Positions 1 to 5,827 of a stretch of 12,760 nucleotides of DNA are shown piece by piece. The notes under the pieces were generated by a model. The model was not told where the DNA came from. It searched no databases and worked only from the letters and a program-made list of their open reading frames with translations. The stretch's first letter is position 1. Every line of letters begins with the position of its first letter. The stretch comes from Streptomyces virginiae. Its GTDB lineage: Bacteria; Actinomycetota; Actinomycetes; Streptomycetales; Streptomycetaceae. The translations under genes and the position numbers were made by a program. Location: NCBI RefSeq assembly GCF_000720455.1, contig NZ_JOAK01000058.1, positions 1 to 12,760 of the forward strand, given 5' to 3'.

Positions 1-9
1 CATCAACAT
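1..9 (-). CDS. hsp18: 5' end of hsp18 (small heat-shock protein), first three codons only
   Basis: On the minus strand the window opens with ATG TTG ATG (Met-Leu-Met) reading off the left edge. A GGAGG ribosome-binding site lies at 23-19, nine bases before the ATG. From memory, Streptomyces HSP18 proteins begin Met-Leu-Met-Arg, and hsp18 lies divergent from rheA. Both fit the rheA-like gene and RheA operators just to the right. HSP18 is an Hsp20/alpha-crystallin chaperone that holds unfolding proteins during heat shock. Only three codons are present, so the identity rests on context, promoter and start, not on protein sequence. Confidence 0.72.
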
Positions 10-67
10 CGCGAAACACCTCCAGTTGGTTCAGGCAGGAACTGCCAATGCGCTTCAACGTGCTCCC

Positions 68-96
68 GTTGTAACATGTCATCGAAACGATGACAA
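68..96 (-). promoter_or_regulatory. hsp18 promoter (-35 TTGTCA, -10 TACAAC)
   Basis: Minus strand: TTGTCA at 96-91, a 17-base spacer, then TACAAC at 73-68. This is a good fit to the vegetative sigma-factor consensus and would start transcription near position 61, about 50 bases before the hsp18 ATG. The -35 box and most of the spacer lie inside the palindrome at 77-95, so a bound repressor would block polymerase directly. Confidence 0.6.
77..95. promoter_or_regulatory. RheA operator 1 (TGTCATC-N5-GATGACA)
   Basis: A perfect inverted repeat, TGTCATCG-AAA-CGATGACA. As I recall the S. albus work on RheA, its binding site is TGTCATC-N5-GATGACA, which this matches exactly. It overlaps the -35 and spacer of the hsp18 promoter. 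In the known system RheA holds this site at normal temperature and loses DNA binding on heating. Confidence 0.82.
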
Positions 97-102
97 GCAG
101 GA

Positions 103-121
103 TGTCACCTGATGGATGACA
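103..121. promoter_or_regulatory. RheA operator 2 (variant TGTCACC-N5-GATGACA)
   Basis: A second copy of the same 7-5-7 architecture with one changed base in the left arm (TGTCACC for TGTCATC), 26 bases after the first. It sits on the rheA side, 45 bases before the chosen rheA start, and is a natural candidate for autorepression. The upstream ATG at 112 lies inside this site, which argues against that start. Confidence 0.65.
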
Positions 122-165
122 CGGGTGGGATGATGCGTGTCGGACGACGAACCCTCGGAGGCCCC

Positions 166-837
166 GTGAACGAGACTTCTCCCCCTGCCACACCGATCCG
201 CGCCCCCGACGCCGCCGCGGCGCTGGAGGCCATCCGCCGGACGGTCGAGGACGCGCACCGCTCCTCCGCCGGCGCGGCCGGCGCGGCGGCGGCCGCGCCG
301 GCGCAGGACCCGGGCCCGGAGCAGGCCCTGGCCGCGCTGCGGGTGCTCCGCGAGGTCCGGGAGCGGCTCACCGGCTGGGAGAGCGTCCTGATCGAAACGG
401 CCCGCGATCGGGGCGCCAGCTGGGCCGAGCTCGCCGGGCCCCTCGGGGTGGCCAGCCGCCAGGCCGCCGAACGCCGCTCCCTGCGGCTGCGTCCCGGCGC
501 CGCAGGGAGCACCGGTGAACAGCGCGTGCAGGCCACCCGTGATGCGCGGGCCGCCGACCGCAGCGTCACCGCCTGGGCCCGCGACAACGCAGCCGACCTG
601 CGCCGCCTGGCGGGCCAGGTCACCTCGCTCACCGGCCTCCCCCTGGGCGCCGAAGAGGCCGTCGGCGAGCTCAACCTGGCCCTCGCCGGCGACGACGCCG
701 CCCGCCTGGTCGCCCCGCTGGCCGGCACCCGGCCCCACCTGGGGCCCGGCGACGCCGAACTCGCCGACCGCATCGACGCCATGACCCGCCACACCGACCG
801 GCTCCGCCAGGACAGCAACGACCAGCGCAACTCCTGA
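166..837 (+). CDS. rheA: RheA, thermosensing repressor of hsp18
   Basis: Encodes 223 aa from the GTG at 166, which has GGAG five bases upstream. An in-frame ATG at 112 would add 18 residues but falls inside an operator and lacks a ribosome site. Residues about 83-105 (GASWAELAGPLGVASRQAAE) look like the helix-turn-helix. An Ala-rich helix (about 15-80) precedes it, and a mostly helical, charged C-terminal half follows. The protein resembles those annotated in Streptomyces as HSP18 transcriptional regulator. RheA in S. albus is a repressor that changes conformation with temperature and so senses heat itself. The two operators upstream and the divergent hsp18 start fit this role. The residues 33-52 stretch is low-complexity Ala/Pro. 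Family identity is by motif, context and operator match; no alignment was run. Confidence 0.82.
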   Translation: MNETSPPATPIRAPDAAAALEAIRRTVEDAHRSSAGAAGAAAAAPAQDPGPEQALAALRVLREVRERLTGWESVLIETARDRGASWAELAGPLGVASRQAAERRSLRLRPGAAGSTGEQRVQATRDARAADRSVTAWARDNAADLRRLAGQVTSLTGLPLGAEEAVGELNLALAGDDAARLVAPLAGTRPHLGPGDAELADRIDAMTRHTDRLRQDSNDQRNS

Positions 838-855
838 GCCCCGTACGCGCACGAC

Positions 856-881
856 CCTCGCCTGCGGGTCGCGACCCGAGG
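856..881. repeat. Palindrome just before the STAS-gene ribosome site
   Basis: CGGGTCGCGACCCG at 865-878 is a perfect 14-base palindrome, flanked by CCTCG (856-860) and CGAGG (877-881), which can pair in an alternative stem. It abuts the GGAGGG ribosome site at 880-885. It could be an operator, a weak terminator for rheA, or an RNA fold that limits access to the ribosome site. GC-rich palindromes also arise by chance in such DNA. Confidence 0.35.
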
Positions 882-890
882 AGGGACCCC

Positions 891-1295
891 ATGACCGAAC
901 ACCCCGACCGGAAGGCCGGCGCGGAGCCCGTCGTCGAGATCGTCGGCCGTGTGGTCGCGGTCCGGCCCGCGGGCGAGATCGACATCGTCACCGCGCCGTT
1001 CCTGAGCCGCGCCCTCGCACGGGCCCTCGCCCACGTCGACGCCGCGCAGGCCGACCGCATCGTCACGGACTGCAGCCGCGTCACCTTCTGCGACTCCTCG
1101 GGGCTCAACGCGCTCCTCGCCGCGCGGCTCCGGGCGGTCGAGGCGGGCACCGCGATCCACCTGGCGGATCCGGCTCCCCAGCTCCAGCGCCTGCTGCAGA
1201 TGACCGGCGCGGCGCCGCTCTTCCCGCGGGAGGACGGGCCCTCCGACGCGCCCGGCCCGCGTGCGGCCGGGCCGCACCCGCCGCCGCCGCGCTGA
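891..1295 (+). CDS. STAS-domain anti-sigma-factor antagonist
   Basis: Encodes 134 aa from an ATG preceded by GGAGGG at five bases. The STAS fold spans roughly residues 14-110. The family signature is VTFCDSSGLNALL at 64-76; Ser69 or Ser70 is the expected phosphorylation site, as in SpoIIAA. Antagonists of this type are phosphorylated by an anti-sigma kinase when inactive and, when dephosphorylated, bind that kinase and free a SigB/SigF-type sigma factor. The C-terminal 20 residues are Pro/Gly-rich with no visible domain. It starts 53 bases after rheA on the same strand, so read-through is possible. No partner kinase or sigma gene is in the window, which is common for the many orphan antagonists of Streptomyces. 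The family is clear; the partner is unknown. Confidence 0.85.
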   Translation: MTEHPDRKAGAEPVVEIVGRVVAVRPAGEIDIVTAPFLSRALARALAHVDAAQADRIVTDCSRVTFCDSSGLNALLAARLRAVEAGTAIHLADPAPQLQRLLQMTGAAPLFPREDGPSDAPGPRAAGPHPPPPR

Positions 1296-1334
1296 CCCGT
1301 GCGCGGCCACCGGGCCTCCGCCCCTCCTGCCGGA

Positions 1335-1349
1335 CCGGGCGGGGCCCGG
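1335..1349. terminator. Possible GC hairpin between convergent genes
   Basis: CCGGGC-GGG-GCCCGG forms a perfect six-base stem in the 64-base gap between the STAS gene and the convergent hydrolase. No T-run follows on either strand. It may act as a weak bidirectional terminator, but the GC content makes chance stems likely. Confidence 0.28.
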
Positions 1350-1359
1350 CCGCGCCGGG

Positions 1360-2484
1360 TCAGGCGGTGGCCCGGTAGAGGGTGGTCCAGAAGTCGTGGA
1401 CGAGCCGCGCCGAGTCCGGGGTGGACATCCCGACCTGGGTGAGCAGGATCCCGGTGATCCGGCCGGACGGGTCGGCGTAGGCGGTGGTGCCGGTGCCGCC
1501 GTCCCAGCCGAACTGGCCGAGGGGCGCGTAGTCGCCGCGGTCGGTGCGCACCGCCATCCCGAAGCCCCAGCCGCCGTGTTGGCCCTGGCCGGCCGCGAGG
1601 TGGGCGATGTTGCGGTACATGCCGGTCCGGGCGGCCTGCTGCTCGGGGGTGAGGCGGTTGGTGGTCATCAGCTCGACGGCGGGCCGGGACAGGATCCGCT
1701 CGGTGCCGTGCATGCCGTGGTCGAGCAGCATCCGGAAGAACTCCCCGGTCCGCGGGTCCGGTCCGTAGAGGGGCGGAAGCCGGTCGATCTTGTCGGCGGG
1801 CACGTGGAAGCCGGTGTCCTCCATGCCCAGCGGATCGAGGACGCGTTCGCGCAGGAACGTCTCCAGCGGCCGGCCCGTGACCCGGGAGACCAGGACGCCG
1901 AGCACCTCGTGGCTGAGGTCGTACTGCCAGCGCTGCCCGGGCTGGTACGACAGCGGCAGCTCGCCGAGGCGGCGCATCCACTCGTCCGGTTCGGGAGCCG
2001 GGCCGGATGCCACGCTGTAGTCGGTGCGCTCGAAAGTCGCCGCGCTGATCGGCGCGTGCAGCAGTTCGAAGTCCGTGCCCAGCCCGAACGTCGAGGTCAG
2101 CAGGTCCCGTACGGTGATCGGCCGGCGCGCGGGCACGGTGTCCTCCAGCGGGCCGTCGGGACGCTTGAGGACCCGCCGGTCGGCGAGTTCGGGCAGCCAG
2201 GGGTCCACCGGGTCGTCCAGCCGCAGCCTGCACTCGTCGAGCAGGACCATCGCCGCCGCCACGGTGACCGGCTTGGAGGTGGAGGCCATCCGGAAGATCG
2301 TGTCCCGGCTCATCGGCGCGCCACCGTCGTGGCGCATCGTCCCGATCGCCTCGACGTGCGTCTCCTCGCCGCGGCCGACCAGGGCGACCACACCGGGGAT
2401 CTTCCCGGAGTCGACGTGCCGTGCCAGCACGTCGCGCAGGGTGCGCAGTCCTGCCGCGGTGAATCCGCTGTCGCCTGTCGCCAT
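1360..2484 (-). CDS. Serine hydrolase, family VIII esterase / class C beta-lactamase fold
   Basis: Encodes 374 aa from the ATG at 2484, with AAGGAG seven bases upstream. Frame-extending upstream codons would run into the operator region and lack a ribosome site. The catalytic SxxK is Ser68-Thr-Ser-Lys71. The second motif is Tyr188-Asp-Leu followed by SHEVLG. The third region reads FGWDGGTGTTAY near residue 330. Tyr-x-Leu in place of Tyr-x-Asn, and Trp-x-Gly-Gly in place of Lys-Thr-Gly, are features I associate with family VIII carboxylesterases (EstB type) more than with true beta-lactamases. No signal peptide is seen, so it is probably cytoplasmic. It is divergent from the MerR regulator, with an operator between, and is that regulator's likely target. 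The substrate cannot be told from sequence. Confidence 0.85.
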   Translation of the reverse strand: MATGDSGFTAAGLRTLRDVLARHVDSGKIPGVVALVGRGEETHVEAIGTMRHDGGAPMSRDTIFRMASTSKPVTVAAAMVLLDECRLRLDDPVDPWLPELADRRVLKRPDGPLEDTVPARRPITVRDLLTSTFGLGTDFELLHAPISAATFERTDYSVASGPAPEPDEWMRRLGELPLSYQPGQRWQYDLSHEVLGVLVSRVTGRPLETFLRERVLDPLGMEDTGFHVPADKIDRLPPLYGPDPRTGEFFRMLLDHGMHGTERILSRPAVELMTTNRLTPEQQAARTGMYRNIAHLAAGQGQHGGWGFGMAVRTDRGDYAPLGQFGWDGGTGTTAYADPSGRITGILLTQVGMSTPDSARLVHDFWTTLYRATA

Positions 2485-2548
2485 CGCCAATCTCCTTGCT
2501 CGCAGGTGTTTCGGGGCCCTGTCGGGCGGCCGTGCGCAGAGCGTGCAT

Positions 2549-2573
2549 CCTTGACCCAGGGTCAATGTCAAGG
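2549..2573. promoter_or_regulatory. Nested palindromes, probable MerR-protein operator
   Basis: TTGACCC-A-GGGTCAA at 2551-2565 is perfect. A second inverted repeat, CCTTGAC (2549-2555) and GTCAAGG (2567-2573), overlaps it. On the minus strand TTGACA (2571-2566) resembles a -35 box for the hydrolase, but no good -10 is seen at 17-19 bases. MerR-family proteins usually bind a dyad within the spacer of the promoter they control, which fits this site between the two divergent genes. Confidence 0.55.
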
Positions 2574-2580
2574 CGAAGGT

Positions 2581-2609
2581 GGACCGTTGACCTGTTGACC
2601 TGTTGGTCC
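2581..2609. repeat. Tandem GTTGACCT repeats inside a GGACC/GGTCC dyad
   Basis: GTTGACCT occurs twice in tandem (2586-2593, 2594-2601), followed by the related GTTGGTCC. The block is bounded by GGACC (2581-2585) and GGTCC (2605-2609). It lies between the operator and the MerR ribosome site and could be a second regulator-binding element. Confidence 0.4.
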
Positions 2610-2645
2610 GTTGTGGAACGGGCGAGGGGGAGGTGTGCCGAGCCG

Positions 2646-3422
2646 ATGGCCGATGGGCTCACGATCGGCCAGGCGGCCGCGTTCACCGGGGTCACGATCA
2701 AGACGGTGCGGCACTATCACCGGCTCGGCCTGGTGGCCGAGCCGCACCGCGACGGTTCCGGCTACCGGCGTTACCGGTCGGCCGACCTGTTCCGGCTGGT
2801 GCGGGTGCGGACCCTGGCCGCGGCCGGTGTGCCGCTGGCCGAGATCGGTGGGCTGCTCGACGCCGGGCCGCAGCGGTTCGCGGCCACCCTGGAGGACGTC
2901 CACCGTCGCCTCACCGAACAGATCGAGGACCTGACCGCGCGCCGGGACAGGCTGCACCGCCTCGACCACGGCGACCGGGCCCTGCTGCCCGACCGGGCCT
3001 GCACGGTCCTGGAGCGGCTCGCCGGTCTCGGGTTCGGCGCCGACTACGTGGCCGGGCAGCGGGAGGCCCTGGTACTGGCCCGGGCGGTGGTTCCGGAGAT
3101 CTTCGACAGCTTCCTGACCCGGCTCGAACACTCGCTGGACGATCCGGAGTCCGTGGAGCTGACCAAGCGCGCCCTGGATGCGCGGGCGTGGGACCCGTAC
3201 GACCCGCGGATCGAGGAACTGGCCCGCACGCTGGCCGACAAGCTGCTGGGCGACCGCGCGCTGCTGCAGATGCCGACCGGCTTGCGCAGCCGGTCCGACG
3301 CCGCCTCCCGGTACGGGCTGGTCAACCACCACCGGGAGGATCTGGCACCGTCCGTCGCCCGGTTGAACGCGCTGGTGGAGGCGCACCTGCGCGCAGCCGG
3401 CATCGACGTGCCGCGTCAGTGA
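2646..3422 (+). CDS. MerR-family transcriptional regulator
   Basis: Encodes 258 aa from the ATG at 2646; GGAGG lies at 2629-2633, twelve bases upstream, which is rather long. The N-terminal MerR winged helix is plain: LTIGQAAAFTGVTIKTVRHY at 5-24, then HRDGSGYRRY at 34-43 (the wing), then a second HTH-like segment to about residue 72. A coiled-coil-like linker (about 80-105, with EQIEDLTARRDRLHRL) follows. The C-terminal ~150 residues are helical with no metal-binding Cys cluster, so a small-molecule signal or none is more likely than a metal. It is not obviously a TipA-type ligand domain. It is divergent from the esterase-like gene over a 161-base gap that contains palindromes. The NAD(P)-binding gene follows 119 bases downstream. 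The family is certain; the inducer is unknown. Confidence 0.9.
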   Translation: MADGLTIGQAAAFTGVTIKTVRHYHRLGLVAEPHRDGSGYRRYRSADLFRLVRVRTLAAAGVPLAEIGGLLDAGPQRFAATLEDVHRRLTEQIEDLTARRDRLHRLDHGDRALLPDRACTVLERLAGLGFGADYVAGQREALVLARAVVPEIFDSFLTRLEHSLDDPESVELTKRALDARAWDPYDPRIEELARTLADKLLGDRALLQMPTGLRSRSDAASRYGLVNHHREDLAPSVARLNALVEAHLRAAGIDVPRQ

Positions 3423-3541
3423 CGGGGCCCGGTGGGAGGTCCCGCGGGCGGGGGGCCGGGGGGTGCGGGATTCTCGAGGTGGGCCGCCGTGGGCCCGGTC
3501 CTGCGGAACGCGGGGGCCCGTACCCGGAGAGAGGTCTGATC

Positions 3542-4057
3542 ATGCAGCTCACCGTCCTCGGCGCGACGGGCCCCATCGGCGGGCTGGTGCTCCTGCAGGC
3601 CCTCGCGGCCGGACACCGGGTCACCGCGCTGGTGCGTGACGTCTGCGCGCTGGGGCCGGGCAAGGACTACAGGTCCACTCTCGCCACCCGCACCGCCGGT
3701 CCCGTGCTGGAGGCCATGGCCGCGGCCGGCGTGAGGCGTCTGGTCTGGCTCTCGGCGCTCGGCTCGGGCGGCACCGTCCGGCGCCAGTCCCTCTTCCAGG
3801 CCGGGGCGTCGAGGCTGGTGATGGGCACGCTCATGGCGGACAAGGGCGTCGCCGGCAGCGACCGCGACTGGACCATCGCCCTGCCCGTGATGTTCGGCAA
3901 CGGCCGGACGGTCCCGGGCGGCTACGAGACGATCCCGCCGGACGGGACCCGGGGACGGGTCGGCGGGAGGATCGGCCGCGCCGACGTCGCGGACTTCCTG
4001 CTCCGGGCCGCGACCGGCGGCCAACGGATCCGCCGGCGCGTCATCCTCACCCGCTGA
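3542..4057 (+). CDS. Shortened NAD(P)-binding (NmrA-like / atypical SDR) protein, probably internally deleted
   Basis: Encodes 171 aa from the ATG at 3542, with GGAGAGAGG seven bases upstream. It opens with the Rossmann motif LTVLGATGPIGG (Gly7, Gly10, Gly13) and keeps later family segments: GVRRLVWLSALG at 63-74, DWTIALPVMFGNG at 109-121 and GRIGRADVADFLL at 142-154. Relatives of this type are about 210 aa. Here VTALVRD (27-33) runs straight into VCALGPG (34-40). In the family I recall roughly 35-40 residues between these two points, covering the beta-strands that complete the dinucleotide pocket. A second shorter loss is likely near residues 101-107, before GSDRDW. The frame is open, so it is either a decayed gene or a reduced protein. 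An oxidoreductase or NAD(P)-sensing role is doubtful in this form. Confidence 0.65.
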   Translation: MQLTVLGATGPIGGLVLLQALAAGHRVTALVRDVCALGPGKDYRSTLATRTAGPVLEAMAAAGVRRLVWLSALGSGGTVRRQSLFQAGASRLVMGTLMADKGVAGSDRDWTIALPVMFGNGRTVPGGYETIPPDGTRGRVGGRIGRADVADFLLRAATGGQRIRRRVILTR

Positions 4058-4069
4058 ACCGGCCGGCCC

Positions 4070-4084
4070 GGCCCCGGAGGGGTC
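4070..4084. terminator. Possible short hairpin between convergent genes
   Basis: CCCC-GGA-GGGG at 4072-4082, extended by a G-T wobble and one G-C pair, lies in the 42-base gap between the NAD(P)-binding gene and the convergent regulator. There is no T-tract. It is a weak candidate only. Confidence 0.28.
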
Positions 4085-4099
4085 CCGCTTCAGGGGGTT

Positions 4100-4858
4100 T
4101 CAGGGGCCGGGTTCGGGGTCGGGTTCGGGTTCGGGTCGGGGGTCGGGTTCGGGTTGGGCGTGGAGGATCGCGCGGGCCTGTTCCGCGGCGCGGGCGATGC
4201 TTTCGGAGACGAAGTCGGCGAAGCGGGCGATGTTCTCCAGGCGGGTGGCGGCCGGGGTGCGGGGGCCGAGGACGCCGACGCCCTCGCGGGCGATCTCGAC
4301 GAGGTGGGCGGTGGCGCGGGCGCTGGCCATCATCGACTGGTACCAGACGTCGTTGTCGACGACGTAGCGCTCGCGGCGGCGTTCGTCGCGTTCCCGGCGG
4401 ACCAGGCCCTGGCTGTCGAGGAAGGCGACCGCCTTGGAGATGGACGCCGGGCTGACCTGCAGGTGCCGGGCGAGTTCGGACGCGGTGAGGCTGCCGCTGT
4501 CGGTGAGGGTGAGGCAGGCCATGACCCGGGCCGTCATCTTGGGCATGCCCGAGGCCATCAGGACGGTGGTGAACGTCTCCTCGTACGCGTGCACGGCCTC
4601 GGCGTCGCGTCCGTGGGGCTGCGGGGACGCCTGCGGTCCGCGGGGGGCGGGCTGCCTGCGGCGCTGGGCGCGGTGTTCGGTGGCGCGGTGGGCCAGGTCG
4701 GCGCGGTAGGCGGTGGGGCCGCCGTTGCGCAGCACCTCGCGCGTGACGGTCGAGGTGGGGCGGTCCAGGCGTCTGGCGATCTCCGCGTAGGCGAGGCCGT
4801 CGGCCAGGCCCAGCGCGATCTGCTGGCGTTCGGGCTGGGTGAGCCTGCCTCCGGGCAT
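4100..4858 (-). CDS. Two-HTH regulator: IS30-type HTH fused to a MarR/GbsR-type winged helix
   Basis: Encodes 252 aa from the ATG at 4858, with AAGGAG upstream. Residues 6-45 (LTQPERQQIALGLADG, AYAEIARRLDRPTSTVTREV) match the HTH at the front of IS30-family transposases. A Pro/Arg/Gln-rich linker (65-85) follows. Residues about 92-168 form a MarR/GbsR-like winged helix, with the recognition region LTASELARHLQVSPASISKA (124-143) and the wing RRERDERRRERYVV. A helical segment (172-232) is probably for dimerisation. The C-terminal tail is PEPDP repeats from a GGGTTC-like hexamer tract (4107-4160). It is divergent from the DUF4097 gene and is its likely regulator. Fusions of this kind may be common in Streptomyces, but I cannot name a characterised member. 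The signal is unknown. Confidence 0.82.
   Translation of the reverse strand: MPGGRLTQPERQQIALGLADGLAYAEIARRLDRPTSTVTREVLRNGGPTAYRADLAHRATEHRAQRRRQPAPRGPQASPQPHGRDAEAVHAYEETFTTVLMASGMPKMTARVMACLTLTDSGSLTASELARHLQVSPASISKAVAFLDSQGLVRRERDERRRERYVVDNDVWYQSMMASARATAHLVEIAREGVGVLGPRTPAATRLENIARFADFVSESIARAAEQARAILHAQPEPDPRPEPEPDPEPGP
4107..4160. repeat. Imperfect GGGTTC hexamer tract in the regulator's 3' end
   Basis: The plus strand shows repeated GGGTTC/GGGTCG units, which encode the Pro-Glu-Pro-Asp tail of the regulator on the minus strand. Such a tract can gain or lose units by slippage in multiples of six, keeping the frame, so the tail length is likely to vary between strains. Confidence 0.6.
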
Positions 4859-4893
4859 CGCGTTCTCCTTCGTTCCTCTTCGGGTTGCGCCCC

Positions 4894-4923
4894 AGCTTAG
4901 CGTTCACCCTCACTTCATTGCAA
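4894..4923 (-). promoter_or_regulatory. Promoter of the two-HTH regulator (TTGCAA-N18-TAAGCT)
   Basis: Minus strand: TTGCAA at 4923-4918, an 18-base spacer and TAAGCT at 4899-4894. Transcription would begin near 4887, about 30 bases before the ATG. The -35 box is part of a GCAACG site, which suggests autoregulation. Confidence 0.5.
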
Positions 4924-5048
4924 CGCATGAATGTCTGACGTTGCGTTAAGCGAGAGGATTGTTGCAACGATTTTGCGCATCTGACCTGCATTTATTGAAG
5001 TCGGACGCAATGAAGACGTTGAAGAGATTTGGAACGCAACGTAGCGTT
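4918..5048. promoter_or_regulatory. Cluster of GCAACG sites, candidate regulator operators
   Basis: The intergenic region is AT-richer than its surroundings and repeats one core: TTGCAACGCA (4918-4927), ACGTTGCGTT (4938-4947), GTTGCAACGA (4961-4970; its first eight bases are a palindrome) and AACGCAACGT (5033-5042). The second and fourth are exact reverse complements over ten bases. The last lies in AACGC-N6-GCGTT (5033-5048), overlapping the proposed -10 of the DUF4097 promoter. The spread on both sides suggests control of both divergent genes. Confidence 0.55.
5020..5047 (+). promoter_or_regulatory. Candidate DUF4097 promoter (TTGAAG-N16-TAGCGT)
   Basis: TTGAAG at 5020-5025 and TAGCGT at 5042-5047, with a 16-base spacer. 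The start would be near 5054, some 30 bases before the ATG. The inverted repeat AACGC-N6-GCGTT covers the spacer end and the -10, as expected for a repressed promoter. Confidence 0.45.
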
Positions 5049-5084
5049 CAGGTCATCAGAAACGACGAGCTCAAGGAGAGCACG

Positions 5085-5756
5085 ATGCAGAAGTTCGACA
5101 CCCCCGCCGCGATCGCCGCCGTCCTCGACATCCCCGCGGGACGCGTCCGGTTCATCGCCGCCGACCGCGCCGACACCGTCGTCGAGGTCCTCCCCGCGGA
5201 CCCCTCCAGGGGCCGGGACGTGAAGGCCGCCGAGCAGACCACGGTCGTGTACGGCGACGGCGTCCTGCGGATCGAGGCCGCGCCGGCGAAGAACCGGGTC
5301 CTCGGCAGCTCCGGCTCCGTCGAGGTGACCGTCCAGCTGCCCGCCGGCTCCCGCGTCGAGGCGAAGACGGCCGCCGCGGAGTTCCGCGGCGTCGGACGGC
5401 TCGGGGAGGTCACCTTCGAGGGCGCGCAGGGGTCGGTCAAGCTCGACGAGACCGCGGGCGCCCGCCTCACCCTCCTCGCCGGCGACATCTCGGTCGGCCG
5501 CCTGGGCGGCCCCGCGGAGATCGGCACCCAGAAGGGCGACCTGCGCATCGCCGAGGCCGTGCGCGGCACGGTCGTCCTGCGCACCGAGGCCGGCGACATC
5601 TCGGTCGGCGCGGCCCGCGGGGTCAGCGCCAGCCTGGACGCCGGCACCTCCTACGGCCGGATCCACAACGCGCTCCACAGCACCGAGGGCGCCGCCGACC
5701 GGCTCGAGATCCGTGCGACCACCGCCTACGGCGACATCACCGCCCGCAGCCTCTGA
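5085..5756 (+). CDS. DUF4097-type beta-repeat protein
   Basis: Encodes 223 aa from the ATG at 5085, with AAGGAG upstream; in-frame codons further left would lie in the promoter. The protein is built of short beta-strand repeats with recurring turns: LAGDISVGRLGG (about 129-140), QKGDLRIAEAVRG (148-160), TEAGDISVGAARG (168-180) and TAYGDITARSL (213-223). This pattern is typical of DUF4097 / putative adhesin proteins, which form a right-handed beta-helix or sandwich. Residues 1-70 hold a VRFIAADRADTVVEV strand pair common at the start of these proteins. There is no signal peptide or membrane segment, so the adhesin name is doubtful here; the protein should be cytoplasmic. It is probably co-transcribed with the hydrolase 71 bases downstream. 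Function is unknown. Confidence 0.82.
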   Translation: MQKFDTPAAIAAVLDIPAGRVRFIAADRADTVVEVLPADPSRGRDVKAAEQTTVVYGDGVLRIEAAPAKNRVLGSSGSVEVTVQLPAGSRVEAKTAAAEFRGVGRLGEVTFEGAQGSVKLDETAGARLTLLAGDISVGRLGGPAEIGTQKGDLRIAEAVRGTVVLRTEAGDISVGAARGVSASLDAGTSYGRIHNALHSTEGAADRLEIRATTAYGDITARSL

Positions 5757-5759
5757 CCC

Positions 5760-5791
5760 GACCCGCAGCCCCGACCCGCAGCCCCGACCCC
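5760..5791. repeat. 13-base tandem repeat between DUF4097 and hydrolase genes
   Basis: GACCCGCAGCCCC occurs twice in tandem (5760-5772, 5773-5785), with a third partial copy (5786-5791). It begins three bases after the DUF4097 stop and fills much of the 71-base gap. It is probably a slippage product; no function is evident. Confidence 0.6.
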
Positions 5792-5827
5792 ACGGCCCTG
5801 ACCACAGCCTTTTCGAGGAGCAGCATC

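Noticed and set aside
112..165. N-terminal extension of RheA from the ATG at 112
   Set aside because: The ATG is inside an operator and has no ribosome site; GTG at 166 has GGAG at five bases.
1..165. An HspR/HAIR operator (CTTGAGT-N7-ACTCAAG) for heat-shock control
   Set aside because: No such sequence is present; the dyads are of the RheA type.
671..2701. A 676-codon minus-strand reading frame spanning the STAS gene, the hydrolase and part of rheA
   Set aside because: Its protein is Arg/Pro/Gly-rich low-complexity sequence and it overlaps three genes with clear motifs; it is a high-GC shadow frame.
4047..4991. 314-codon minus-strand frame over the two-HTH regulator
   Set aside because: Arg/Pro-rich shadow of the regulator in another frame, crossing the promoter region.
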